Of a stretch of DNA of 64,000 bases, positions 23,401-33,874 are shown piece by piece. This stretch comes from Agrostemma githago. Lineage: Eukaryota > Streptophyta > Magnoliopsida > Caryophyllales > Caryophyllaceae. Position 1 is the stretch's first letter, and every line of letters begins with the position of its first letter. The stretch spans positions 40,734,278 to 40,798,277 of the forward strand of contig OY288241.1 of the NCBI GenBank assembly GCA_958450325.1, given 5' to 3'. The notes under the pieces were generated by a model. The model had not been told where the DNA came from and did no database searches. It worked only from the letters and a program-made list of their open reading frames with translations. The position numbers were made by a program, and so were the translations under genes.

Positions 23401-25929
23401 TTCCTAGGCTAGGGCTAGGGTTTGCTTGGTGTAGAGTTTGAATTAGGAATTTGAGATGTGTAAAGTTTAGGGTTGCAAAAGGTTGAAAAAAGATTGTTAA
23501 TTGAGTGTGCATGGGGTTGCTTATATAGGAAAAGTCTAGGCACCCGACTAGGGTTACTCGACCGAGTAAGTGACTGACTCGGTCGAGTGGACCAGTGCGT
23601 CAGCCGTCGGGCTTGAAATAGGCCCACTCGATCGAGTGGGTGGGGCACTCGATCGAGTGGCCCAGCTGGGTCGCGCGGGTCCATTGTTTTGGACCGTGAC
23701 CTGGATTTTTGATGAGTTTGTGTTTGACTTGGACTTTTGATGTTGTGAATGGCTGTTTTGTGTGTCTTGGAACGACCTTGACCAAGGTTTGACCCAATCG
23801 TTAAAAAGTCGGTTTTATTTCCGGTGTCGGTTTTGGCCCAAATTAGTCTTGTTTGACTCGGAACGGTCCGCTGGGCCTGATTTTGAGGTCAGTTTTGTGA
23901 GATATGTATTTCGTAAGTGCATTAGCCAGCAACTAATGGTTTTGAGCCCATATCCGAGCGCGTAGAAACACGTTAGCGTCCGATCATCATCAGGTGTTTT
24001 TTGGGAAACTACCATAGACACCTGACAGTCAAAATGCGGGTGTCTACAACTCGCATCATAAACTTTATATAAAAGTCGCCCGTGAACAAGTAGTACATTA
24101 TTTAGTGATCTTCAATAATTGGTCGGACACATTTGAAACAGTCAAATCCTCAAATACTTACTTTCAGTGTGACAACATTATACTTTAATCCTCAATTGTC
24201 ACCTGAAAAATATATCCCAAATGGCGTATAACATTTTTAAATAGTAAATCTTTTTAAATGAAATTTTATATAAAAATAAAATTTAAGGTATAATAAAATA
24301 ATATTTTAAAACTTATAGTTTCTGAAAAATATAATTTAGATCATATTTAGACGATTCACAAAATTTGACGTAAAATCAGTTTTTTTAAGAAAATATGAAT
24401 GTCGTGTAAAAGTTTCGGGATAAAATAAATTCATTTATTTTAGAAAATGAATTTTATAAATTTTTATCTATGTAAAAATAATAAGTGAAGTTTTATTAAA
24501 ATAAAACATTTTGTAGGTTACTAATTTAGTCTATTATCATAATATATAAACAAATGTAAAAGTACTAAAGAAATTAAAATTATGACCAAAATTACAATTA
24601 TATAAAATACATACAAAATATAGAGTACATAGAATAAATATACATAGTACATACAAATAAATAAATAAAATACAATGAAAATGATATAAATAAATTTTGT
24701 TATTTTAAGTTCTTTTATTCATTTTCTCATTTTTCATATAAACAGAAATATAAAGGTGATAAGTAAATAATTTAAACAAGTGATAATTTAGTCGAGTTGA
24801 ATTTAATCATAAACAAAATATATAACATAAATAAAATATCATGCAACATTTTTTTTATATACTTAAGTAATTTAGTCATACAAATAAGTCTAAATATTTA
24901 AATAAGCAATTTATTAAATTACTAACATAATATACTTATATATAAGAAATGTTGTTAGAAGAAAAGTTTGGTTACCTTATTAGTTATTACGGAGTATTTA
25001 TTAACGTAATTAAGAAATAAAAGTCGTCAGGGTCGATAATATCGTGTACGTTAGAAAAGTCGTCTCCTTCCCCCTTTTAAAGAATTTTCGATCGAGATTG
25101 ATTTGACCCAAATACGATACTAGAAAAGTGATTCCGTCAAATACTAGATAACTGCTCATTCTTGACGCTCCAAATAATAGAAGGTATAGTACGGAGTATA
25201 TAGTATGTAGGAGTAGTAGTATACGGAGTATATATGTAAGTTAGTAGTAGTAAGTTTGTGTGGTATCTATAGGAGTGCGTAGTAGTAATAGTAGGATAGG
25301 CTTAGAGAGTAGTATAGGGTACGTTAGTGGTACATAATAGGTTATAGGCGTAGTTTAATTAGGTGTGCTTAGTGTGCATGTAGTGTATGAAATTTAAAGA
25401 GGCAAAATCAATGTGGCATGCTATGGAATTTTAGACGTGACACAAAGCTTTTAGGAGTCATGTTCTGGTCTGGTCTGATCCGTTTCTCGTACAAATGTCT
25501 TTCTTTCTTTCTTAAAGTGTTGAAATATAAGATTACAAAATTAAATATAATGGAAACCGTAAAATTTATTTATAAAAAGAAATTTATGAGACGGTAAGTA
25601 AAATAGACGGTAAATAGTAATATGAGACAATAGTTACAAGAAATCATTATTTTAAAAATTCGATAAAGTATTTCAAAATTTTTACAAGACGAGAAAGTGT
25701 CAAAACAACAAATCAATATTAAAAATATTTTCGAGTTTTAAACTTTATTTAACGAAAGATACAATTTTTAATAATTCAATAAATAAATTTTCATCTTTTT
25801 AAATACAGAAATTTTTTTATTTAACGAAAATAAACTATTTTATTCACGAAAATACTTTTTCAAGCGTTAAACTTGGTTTAAATAAATGTTTTTAATTTTA
25901 ACTCTATTTGAAAAATACGGGGTGTTACA
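20459..25929 (-). repeat. Right (5') LTR of the LARD-like element, with nested insertion
   Basis: The LTR starts TGTAACAACCCGG at 20459 and ends GGGTGTTACA at 25929. A 2631-bp insertion at 21418-24048 splits it; without the insertion and its duplication the LTR is about 2.8 kb, like the left copy. Confidence 0.9.
21418..24048 (-). mobile_element. Solo LTR of an Ogre-type element
   Basis: The insertion starts TGTGGACATGACATAGGTCC and ends GCGGGTGTCTACA, with 5-bp duplication ACTCG (21413-21417 and 24049-24053). Reversed, it matches the 5' LTR of element A at both ends and in the middle, so it is one LTR of that family without an interior. It lacks the MITE found in the A LTR. Many ACTCGACCGAGT-type palindromes lie at 22200-22435 and 23550-23660, and a GA microsatellite lies near 23225. 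A TATATAAG box on the minus strand is at 23520-23527. Confidence 0.88.
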
Positions 25930-26803
25930 TTAAGGATATGGGTAATATGATACACATTGATGAAAAGTGGTTCAATATGTGTAAACCATCACATAACTTT
26001 TACCAACTTCCCGAGGAAGTTGATCCTCGTAGGATTTGCAAGAACAAGAGGTATATAACCAAGGTTATGTTATGGTCGTCGTCGCAAGACCAAGATATAA
26101 CGAAGAAGAGGTGAATGCATTTTTGATGGAAAAATAGGTATTTGTCTACTCACGTTCCAAGAACCAGCAAAGCGGAAAAGCAAAAATCGACCAGCGGTTA
26201 CAATCGAAACAAAACCCATTGAATCGGTTAGTACCTAGAAATCAAACATATGATTCTAACCAATGTAATACCGCAATCAAACTAAAACGGCCTCCAGAAG
26301 CATTAAAGTCAATTGTAATTCAACAAGATGATGCATGCCCCCATATAAATGGAGTTGATGGTGATTTTGCGGTAGCCGCAACAGCAGATGGGTTCGATAT
26401 ATCATTAACTCAACAACCACCTAACAACCCAGATCTAAATATACTGGATTTAGGACTTTTTAGATCAATTTCTGCACTACAACTACAGAAACCTTCAAAA
26501 ACAGTATCTGAGTTGATAAAAAATGTGGAAGATGCATTCGAAGAAATGGACGCATTGGTTTTAGATAATGTTTGGCTAAGTCTTCAGGCTTGTATGATCG
26601 AAATAATGAAAAGAAGGGGCCATAATGACTACCGGCTACCCCATCTAGGAAATGAATCACTTCAAGGGCGAGGTTTACTACCAAAAGACTTGTCCGTCGA
26701 TGAAAGTTTGGTCAAAGAATGCATGAAATTTCTAATAGCGATTGACGGAACATGCAATTTACAAGATTTGATGGTGCAATTTGAAGCTCTATTTCCAAAT
26801 TAG
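25930..26803 (+). pseudogene. Mariner-like transposase, catalytic half (DD39D)
   Basis: This continues the gene cut at 11240. The first catalytic Asp is in IHIDEKWF, the second in IQQDDACPH and the third in NPDLNILDLGLF. Exactly 39 residues separate the last two Asp, the plant mariner DD39D spacing. The ORF ends at a TAG at 26801-26803. The stretch near 26115-26220 (FDGKIG block) has a stop and frame change. Transposition would be by cut and paste if a full copy existed. Confidence 0.9.
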
Positions 26804-27243
26804 TAGCATGACTTCAAGGAAAAATGTGGTGTTTGATGCATAAACATAACATTGAAGAATATTTTGGAGTGTATTGTTTATGATGTAAACACTCAATTTT
26901 ATCCCTTCTGTCTAATGAATTAATGGTTATATAAGTACTTTATCTTTTATCAATAGTTATATTGTATTCGTAATCTTAATGTTAAGAAAAACCAAACCGT
27001 ATTAACCAATAACTGAGTGGTAAAACAATCAGAGAGAACAAAAAACATTATCATCAACCTTAAAATAATTAGCAAGGGTAGATTTTGAGAAGTTTACTGA
27101 TCACTTTATACCACTAGAGACGATAATAAAGTCTCAATCATGAAAAAGATGGATGTTCGACGAAACGCCTCAAAGAACAACAAATTGAAATCATTAAAAC
27201 AATTTAAGGTTAAAAGAAATCTAACCTTCATCAATATTACTCC
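26804..27243. other. Spacer after the mariner gene
   Basis: No gene is recognised. A mariner terminal inverted repeat is expected somewhere beyond 26803, but no CTCCCTCCGT-type end is visible. Confidence 0.4.
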
Positions 27244-27561
27244 TTAGGACAGAGGAAACATCTTTCTTAGCTTGTCTACCTCAGACAACACGAGATCGAC
27301 GGTATCTGAAGTTGGAGATGGTGTCTCTTGTATACTTTCACTCCTAATTTCAGGTACAATATTATCCACACATATCTTCACTTCTTCACATTCAACCGTA
27401 TAATCAACCGAGTTGATATTATAATGCATGCAGTAATCGTAAAACTTGATGTTTGTGAAATCAAATGGCTTCATGGCTACAGAGTTGACCTCAGTTTCTT
27501 CACCGCACAAAACTGAAAGATTATCGGAAGGTGGTAGTGTAGAGTCTGAATCGAAAGACAT
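27244..27561 (-). CDS. Small unassigned ORF, 105 aa
   Basis: An ATG at 27561 opens MSFDSDSTLPPSDNL and the frame runs to 27244. The protein is acidic, Ser/Val-rich, with a possible amphipathic C-terminal helix (LVLSEVDKLRKMFP) and no domain I recognise. The region upstream on this strand is CT-rich, as a plant 5' UTR might be. It may be an exon of a host gene fragment carried by a transposon, or a chance ORF. Confidence 0.25.
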   Translation of the reverse strand: MSFDSDSTLPPSDNLSVLCGEETEVNSVAMKPFDFTNIKFYDYCMHYNINSVDYTVECEEVKICVDNIVPEIRSESIQETPSPTSDTVDLVLSEVDKLRKMFPLS

Positions 27562-28318
27562 TGTCAGATGTAAAGAAACAGATGATAAAAAAAGAAGGAA
27601 TAAATTAAGATATAGAATTTCAGGGTTTCAAAAGGAGAAGTAAAGAGGTAGAGGTGATTGAGGCTTTTAACCGAGGAATAAGAGTAAAGATTAGGCAGTA
27701 ATGAATAGCCATTAATGAGAAAGTTGGTTGCGTATGCAGTAATGAAGAAGTGGAATAGACAGAGGTGGTTGGGTTGTTTTAATGAGAGATATAAGCAATA
27801 ATGAAAAGATAATTTGTGAGGAAAACTTTTGCCGTCAAATGTTGCTAATTTGTGGAGGAAGTCATTAAGAGTGATTAATAAGTCAATTGAGTCATAAAAA
27901 ATTAAGAGTAATAATGAACCACTAATATGTGGGGTCAAAGGGATATTTTAGATAAATGCTAAGGGTATTAATGTTATTGAAACATTTCATGAGGGAATGT
28001 GGTCACTTTGTCTTACTAAAGAAGGAAAGTGGAATATCATATAGAAGTTACTCAAAGAGAAAATATGGAACATAATAGAGAAGGGGAGGGTGTACAATTT
28101 TCGTCTTTTTTTTACTTTATTTTGTAATTTTTTTTGGTTTGAACTACAAAATTTTATGTTGTTTTTCTATAAATCTAAAAGTCCAATTCTATTTATTTTT
28201 ATTTAACTTTCCTTTAAAAAGAAACCCTTTTTTTTGTTTTTTAACAAGAGAATACAGTCGATCTAAATTGAAGCAAAAACTATAGATCTTTTTTTTGATA
28301 TTTCTTGTTTTTCTTATA
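27562..28318. other. Spacer without recognised gene
   Basis: AT-rich sequence with T-runs near 28105-28300. Nothing recognised on either strand. Confidence 0.4.
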
Positions 28319-28319
28319 A

Positions 28320-28345
28320 CTAGTAGTTGGCTCGCGCGCTTAGCC
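28320..28345 (-). mobile_element. Possible Helitron 3' terminus (minus strand)
   Basis: On the minus strand a GC-rich foldable block (GGCTAAGCGCGCGAGCC, 28345-28329) is followed by AACTA and CTAG, then T. This is the usual Helitron 3' layout, but the stem is short and no 5' end was found. Confidence 0.35.
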
Positions 28346-28688
28346 TGCGGAATTTATAGGCTTGCATCATCCACTGTAGGCAAGTAATAAGTGGGCGATC
28401 TCTTCACAGAACCCACCTTAGGCGTTGACACAGTAGTAATTTGTTTAGGCGTCAACACAGGAGTGATTTGTTTAAGCGTTGGTGTGACGATCGAGACATT
28501 AAGACTCTTTTTTTTGGCGTTGGGGTGAAGATCAACATAGTAGGAGGAGGAATCTTGGATGGTGTAGACATGTCGAATGGTACATCAAGAGGGTGCGTTT
28601 CATCGTCATCCTCAGATGAATGGATCTCCAATTCGGTCTTTGGGACGAAACTCCAAGATTCATAGGATCAATTGTTAGATTCAGCCAT
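28346..28688 (-). pseudogene. Unassigned gene fragment next to the Helitron-like end
   Basis: An ATG at 28688 opens MAESNN, followed at once by TGA and then by a further open stretch (YESWSFVPKTELEIH, then an acidic Ser/Glu/Asp block and Thr/Pro repeats such as TPKQIT in a shifted frame). The composition is protein-like, with a repeated TPK-Q-T unit, but I do not recognise the family. Helitrons often carry host gene pieces, which would explain it. Confidence 0.3.
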
Positions 28689-29256
28689 AAATGAAGAGGG
28701 TCTGTGTGACATGAGAAAGGGTGAGAGCGGAGGAGGCAGATTTTTTTAAGGTTAGGGTTGAGAGGAGAAAAGTCAGAAATGAGGGGAATATACAGGAAAG
28801 AGTCAGTAGATGGGGAAGATGAATGTAGAACATTCAAGAATGGGTTGGTGGGATTAATAGAGTAAGTAAATGAGGGGTAATAAGATTAAGTAAATGGGGG
28901 GTGAGGGGTGGGGGTGAATGTTATAGGAGATAGGGTGAGTAGGTTAAGTGTAGTTAAATGAGTGAAGGTAAGAGGAATATGAGAAATCACATACATGAGG
29001 GTAAAATAGTAAAAAAAAAAATAGATCTTTACCTTATTGAGAAATGGGGCTAACCCAAAAAAGGTCCAAAGGGCTTATTCAAGAAGAAGGAGAGATGATT
29101 AGATTCGGTTTAAGCAGTTCTTTAAAATAAAAATACTTCCTAACTTACTTACATCTTATATCACTTGTTTAGAGTGTCACACTTGGTTCGAAACTCTGGT
29201 ACTAACATAATAGTCCAGGTTTAAATCCTACTATGAGCATATTTTGTGTCTATATG
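28689..29256. other. Spacer left of element A
   Basis: Purine-rich sequence (GGGGTGAGGG words) with no gene recognised. It abuts the LTR start at 29257. Confidence 0.4.
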
Positions 29257-29773
29257 TGTAGACACCCGCATTTTGCCTGCTAGTGTCTATGTCAGTTCCC
29301 GACAAAACACCCGATGATGATCGGACGAAAACATAACTTAATATGCTCGAATACGGACTCGGAATCAATAATATCCGACGTGGGCATTTAGCGGAGTACA
29401 AATCTCTCAAAACCGACCTCAAATCCAGACCCAGTAGGTTGTTTCTAGTAAAATGAGACTAATTTGCGCCAAAACTGACACCAAAAATAAAACCGTCTTT
29501 AGAGACCAAGTCAAGCCCGGTCAAAGACGAATCCGACACCAAAAGTTAGTCGGGTGAGCTTCTAGAAGATTGTGCCCAATCACCTTTTTCAAATATTCAA
29601 AAAAGTCAACTCCTTCCTAAAATGGCTTACCCGCCTGATCCACTCGATCGAGTGGATTGACCTCACTCGATCGAGTGGAGCCACAACAAGCCCAACAGAC
29701 CCCTTTTTCAGGGAACTCGATTGAGTGCGCTAGGGCCACTCGATCGAGTGACCCTAGGTCGAGGGGTATACTC

Positions 29774-29781
29774 TATAAATA
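29774..29781 (+). promoter_or_regulatory. TATA box in element A 5' LTR
   Basis: CTATAAATAC lies about 520 bp into the LTR, right after the first palindrome cluster. The same box is conserved in the 3' LTR at 63866-63873 and, with neighbouring sequence, in the LTRs of C and E. Confidence 0.6.
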
Positions 29782-31553
29782 CTCCCTCAAACCCTTCACA
29801 TTTTTGAGATTCTCTTCATGCTAAAACCCTACATTTTCAACCCTAATCCCTACATCCTCACTACACTACAACCCTAAACAACCCTAAGCAAAAACCGAGT
29901 ATTTTATCCCTCGAAAAACCGATAAACCATCTCCATACATACACACACCGTAACTCTACTTACATCCTCGATACTTCCGCGCTCCCGTCGCTATTACGAG
30001 TCCATTTCCGAGGCCATTTTAAGCATGTAGGTTGAGGACTTGAGGGTGTCATCAACCCGTTTTCTCTCTTTTCTCTTCCTCTCTATCTCGATATATATAT
30101 ATATATATATGTATATATATTTGTGTGTATATATTATTATTATTAGCATACTAATTCCAACACTAAATTTTTTTCATTATCGCATTTTAATTTTCGTTCT
30201 TTTTATCGTCAATTTAATACCGCGTATAAATACATAGTAGTAAAATTTCGGGTCGAACTCGTTTGACTACGACAACCGCTCCAAGTCCGTTTAATCCCTT
30301 TACGAGTCGCGACGGAGGTGGCACCCTTTCGAAGAGCGCCGCCCCAAGCACTCAAGAGCGTAACGCGATCGTGGTCGTTCGTAGTTGAAGGCGTTCGATT
30401 CCATTTCCGAGATTAGTACGGAACCCGTTGACGCGAAAATAGACACCACATAATCCGTAAGGATTAGTACCAGTGTCGTGACGCGGAGGGAGACCATTTC
30501 GTCACTAATCAAATTTTTCGATCCTGAAACACCTTTTTTATAAAATCTCGATGCCGGTCTCGTAATCATAAAAATGTTACGGGTACCGAAAACTGAGTCG
30601 AATTTAAATTATGCCGTATTTATATTCGACTCGGTTGACAATCGGTTTTAAACAAATCACCAATTTTGAAATTGCCACCTTTTTGAAACGAGCAGCAGCT
30701 CGTACAGGGGCACTCGGGAGCACTCGATCGAGTAGCACCCCAAAAAATAGGCAGATTGTCTTTTAGAAGGCCACTCGATCGAGTCTCTGCCATTACTCGA
30801 TCAAGTGGACTTCTTTGTTCAAAAACCGAGAGCTACAAGCGTCATCTGAGCGTCGTCTTTTTTTTTCTACGACTTTAGTCGTCACGTGTAAAGGCCATCA
30901 TGTGTTTCCTTTTTCTAAAACCATGCATCATCTCATCGTTTTAGTTATTCAATTTAGTTACGTATCCGTTTCTTTTATTGCTTATTATTTTGCTCGTCAT
31001 TTTTCTCCGGGTTGTATTTCCGCCGGTGTATGTTGTATCTATTTAGGAGTTTTATTTATTTTCGATGTTTATCGTTTTATAAATGAACCTCACATGCTAA
31101 ATGATTCGAGTCAAGTTTTGATGCATTAAAATGACGTAGCTCACATATAATTTGCATGTTTGTCCGAAAACGTTGTTTGCATAACATTTAGTCATTTTAC
31201 TAACGTGCGTACACGAACACGAACGATATCTTAGTAGAGGCCGCTAAAGAGCGGGCGGGGTTGGGTGTCCTTTGTGGGCTTCCCAACACGTACCCTCACC
31301 CCTTACTCAGAACCATGGTTTCCGGATGTCCGAAACCGTTGGCATACGAGAGTCATTCGATGCACGATATCTGATAACTCGGCGTCGGTATCGTAATGCA
31401 AAGGGACGAACTCATAAGCTCTAGCACTAAAAGCAGGTCGTGTTTTGTACACGAAACGCCTAAGTTTAGAGTGAGTTCGAACGCGTCCGAATTCCCATAA
31501 AATTCGGTGGCGGCTCCAACTTCGATTTAAATTTCAATTCGAGATAAATCTTA

Positions 31554-31891
31554 CACTACTACAAATAAGATTAAAGAGGATGGTTGGATAAGGAACCGTC
31601 CTTTAGGTCGACGTCCTATTAAATCAAATAGCGCGGTTCCAAGAAGGTCAAACCATCCTATTTAATTGCAGAACCGTCCTATTAAATTGTTTACAAATAG
31701 GACGATTGAAGGCAGAACCGTCCTATTACTTTGTTTACAAATAGAACGGTTATTCTAATGAACCGTCCTTAGTTATCAATTAAATGGGACGGTTTGACCT
31801 TCTTGGAACCGCGCTAATTGATTTAATAGGACATCGACCTAAAGGACGGTTCCTTATCCAACCATCCTCTTTAATCTTATTTGTAGTAGTG
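31554..31891. mobile_element. CACTA-like foldback MITE inside the A LTR
   Basis: The 338-bp insert has terminal inverted repeats beginning CACTACTACAAATAAGATTA that extend about 120 bp, so it folds almost completely. It is flanked by 3-bp TTA duplications (31551-31553 and 31892-31894). The solo LTR at 21418-24048 shows the empty site. CACTA ends with a 3-bp duplication point to the CACTA (EnSpm) superfamily. No ORF. Confidence 0.85.
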
Positions 31892-31966
31892 TTACCACGA
31901 GATTCATTCGCCTACCCAAACCCGCGCGTGGCCGCGTCGGGGTGGACCTACGTCATGTCCCCAATT

Positions 31967-31984
31967 TGGCGACTCCGCTGGGGA
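31967..31984 (+). other. Primer binding site of element A
   Basis: TGGCGACTCCGCTGGGGA lies 3 nt after the LTR end. The same sequence occurs beside the C LTR at 50584-50601. It is the PBS typical of Ogre-like elements, usually attributed to tRNA-Arg. Confidence 0.85.
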
Positions 31985-33329
31985 TACCTGATGTACCACT
32001 AGTCATCGGGGTTCCTAGGGTGAGACTCGAAAAGAAATTGTTCGATTAATAGTGTACGCGCATTAGTTTAATAATTCATGCATAAACCAATTTTTTCCCG
32101 GACCGGTTACTTGTGACCGACGTCCCACTATACCACGGTGCATTCCTAAATGGGTGCGCTAAAGACTTCTATGGCCGAACTCGTATGGGTTTCGCGGCAT
32201 GTCCAAAGACCAATTCGGCTTAAGGAGTCCGTCCTAATTTACGAGAAAGCCGTCGTTGTTGGTATAGACCCGATTTTGACTGACTGACACTTAGTGTAAA
32301 GCATACATAGCGTCGTTATAATGCTTGTGTGACTACGTGCTACTTGGTTTCCGTGTCATTTTTCAAAAACCGTCATTTCAAAAATGCATCTTTTAAAAAT
32401 ATTTCTATATTCAAAAATTCGGGATGCTGCCAAAATTTAGACTTAAGATTTGACTCAAAATAGCCTATTTTTTTAGCCGGCGTGCCGTCCATTTCAAAAT
32501 TCGAATTTCCGATCCACCATTCGATTTTCGAATTTTCAAAATTCCGTTTCGATTTTCAAAATTCATAATCCCATTTCGATTTTCAAATCTTCGAGATTCC
32601 ATTCTGATTTTCAAATCTTCGGGATCACATTTTCGATTTTTCAAATTTTCGAAAATTCATTTTTGATATTCAAATTTTCAAAATTCCAAATATTCAACTT
32701 TTCAAAAAGCTCGGTCCTGTCGGCATGCTGCCAATTTCAAAAGACGGGACCGTTTCCCAATTTTTCAAAATGCGAAATTACTCGCAACCATTCTAACATT
32801 TCAAAATCTTCAGTCCTATTGGCCCACTACCATTTTCGGGACCGTTTCTCTCAATTTTCAAAATTCAATTTCTTTCCAAAAAAAAAACCTTCCTTATTAT
32901 AGGACCTACCGTTAGCCGTGTGTCGGGTCTTTTCATAGTATGTCGAAGGTTTGTAGCGTCGAAACTTCGTAGATCTTACATCACGGGGTTCCTCCCTTTC
33001 CCGAGACCGCCTTGTCCTAAAGGCATGACCAACCCGCGTAGGGCATACCCCTACAACGGAAGGTTTGTCTGAATACTCGAGTCAAAAGTCTGAGGAAAAA
33101 TCTCACGTGGACCTTCCTTCGAACGGGACTTTGCCCACATAGCCTAATCCTAAGGAAGTCATACCACCCATGAGTCACCCGTCTAGGTGTCTTCCTCGAG
33201 TCTTTTATTTTTCACTTGGTCATTTTCCTCGCTCGGAATATGCTATTCTGATTCCGAGATCTGGGCTCGGTTGCTGATTACGCGGTTATTTTTACAGACA
33301 GGCCACCGCCAACCAGACACAGGAACAAG
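31985..33329 (+). other. Untranslated leader of element A
   Basis: About 1.3 kb without a coding frame. From about 32490 to 32700 it is made of a degenerate repeat of ATTTCGATTTTCAAAATTC-like units. Long leaders between PBS and gag are usual in Ogre-type elements. Confidence 0.6.
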
Positions 33330-33874
33330 ATGGAAGCATCTTTGAAAAATCTGAAGGCCTCCGTGGATGCCATGATCGTCAAACAGACCAATATCGAGAC
33401 CGAACTAACGACAATGAGGGTTGACCAGGCGGCCGTTGTCGCCCGTCTGGCTGTGGTGTAGCATGGGACTTCTAATGCCGAGGCCACTGGGCCTATAGCT
33501 GACCTAGTTAGAGGGGTGTGCCGACTAGAAGAACAAGTCCACTTAGCTGAGAGTAACAACATCCATCGGGAAAATAGCCGTGAGTACTCCCCGGTGAATG
33601 ACGAGCTACCCCTTAACCTGAATCTCACGGGCTTGCCAATGTTTGAGGGAACCAAAGACCCGTTACTACATGTACGGGCCTTCATGGAATTCATGGCTAT
33701 CAAGGTTGTGGATTCTTCGATGGTCAAGAATCTCTTTGCTGCATCCCTTGAGAAGCACCCACGGGCCTGGTACTATAGGCTAGACCCGAAGAAATACCCT
33801 ACCTGGGATGATGTGGCTACGGAATTTGCTCGGAACTATGATGACAACACCGAAATCCAAACCACAATGCGCTC
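33330..33874 (+). pseudogene. Gag of element A, N-terminal part
   Basis: The ATG at 33330 opens MEASLKNLKASVDAMIVK, a likely coiled coil, as in the gag of C. A TAG at 33459-33461 breaks the frame, which otherwise continues (EEQVHLAESNN) into the capsid block with LPMFEGTKDPLLHVRAF and a WDDVATEFARNY block. At 33874 it is interrupted by element B and resumes at 40310. Confidence 0.85.

Larger units (their letters stand above)
11241..25929 (-). mobile_element. LARD-like non-autonomous LTR retrotransposon with nested LINE and solo LTR
   Basis: Two long copies of one LTR, beginning TGTAACAACCCGG and ending GGGTGTTACA, flank an interior that has no gag or pol once the LINE is removed. Left LTR 11241-14058, right LTR 20459-25929 with a nested insertion, PPT beside the left LTR and PBS beside the right LTR, so the element is on the minus strand. 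The 5-bp duplication TTAAG proves insertion into the mariner gene. Long LTRs around a short non-coding interior of about 1.6 kb define LARDs. LTR termini and the conserved interior end ATTTCGAGGACGAAAT resemble Tekay/Del chromoviruses, the likely source of its enzymes. Confidence 0.85.
29257..31963 (+). repeat. 5' LTR of element A
   Basis: It starts TGTAGACACCCGCATTTTGC and ends CATGTCCCCA, 2707 bp including a 338-bp MITE. The first 640 bp match 63358-64000, and the whole matches the reversed solo LTR 21418-24048. It carries pairs of CACTCGATCGAGTG palindromes (29641-29750 and 30721-30808) and an AT microsatellite (about 30090-30130). Confidence 0.9.

Noticed and set aside
30090..30237. Open frame with Tyr/Ile repeats after an AT microsatellite
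   Set aside because: It is microsatellite translation inside the A LTR, not a gene.
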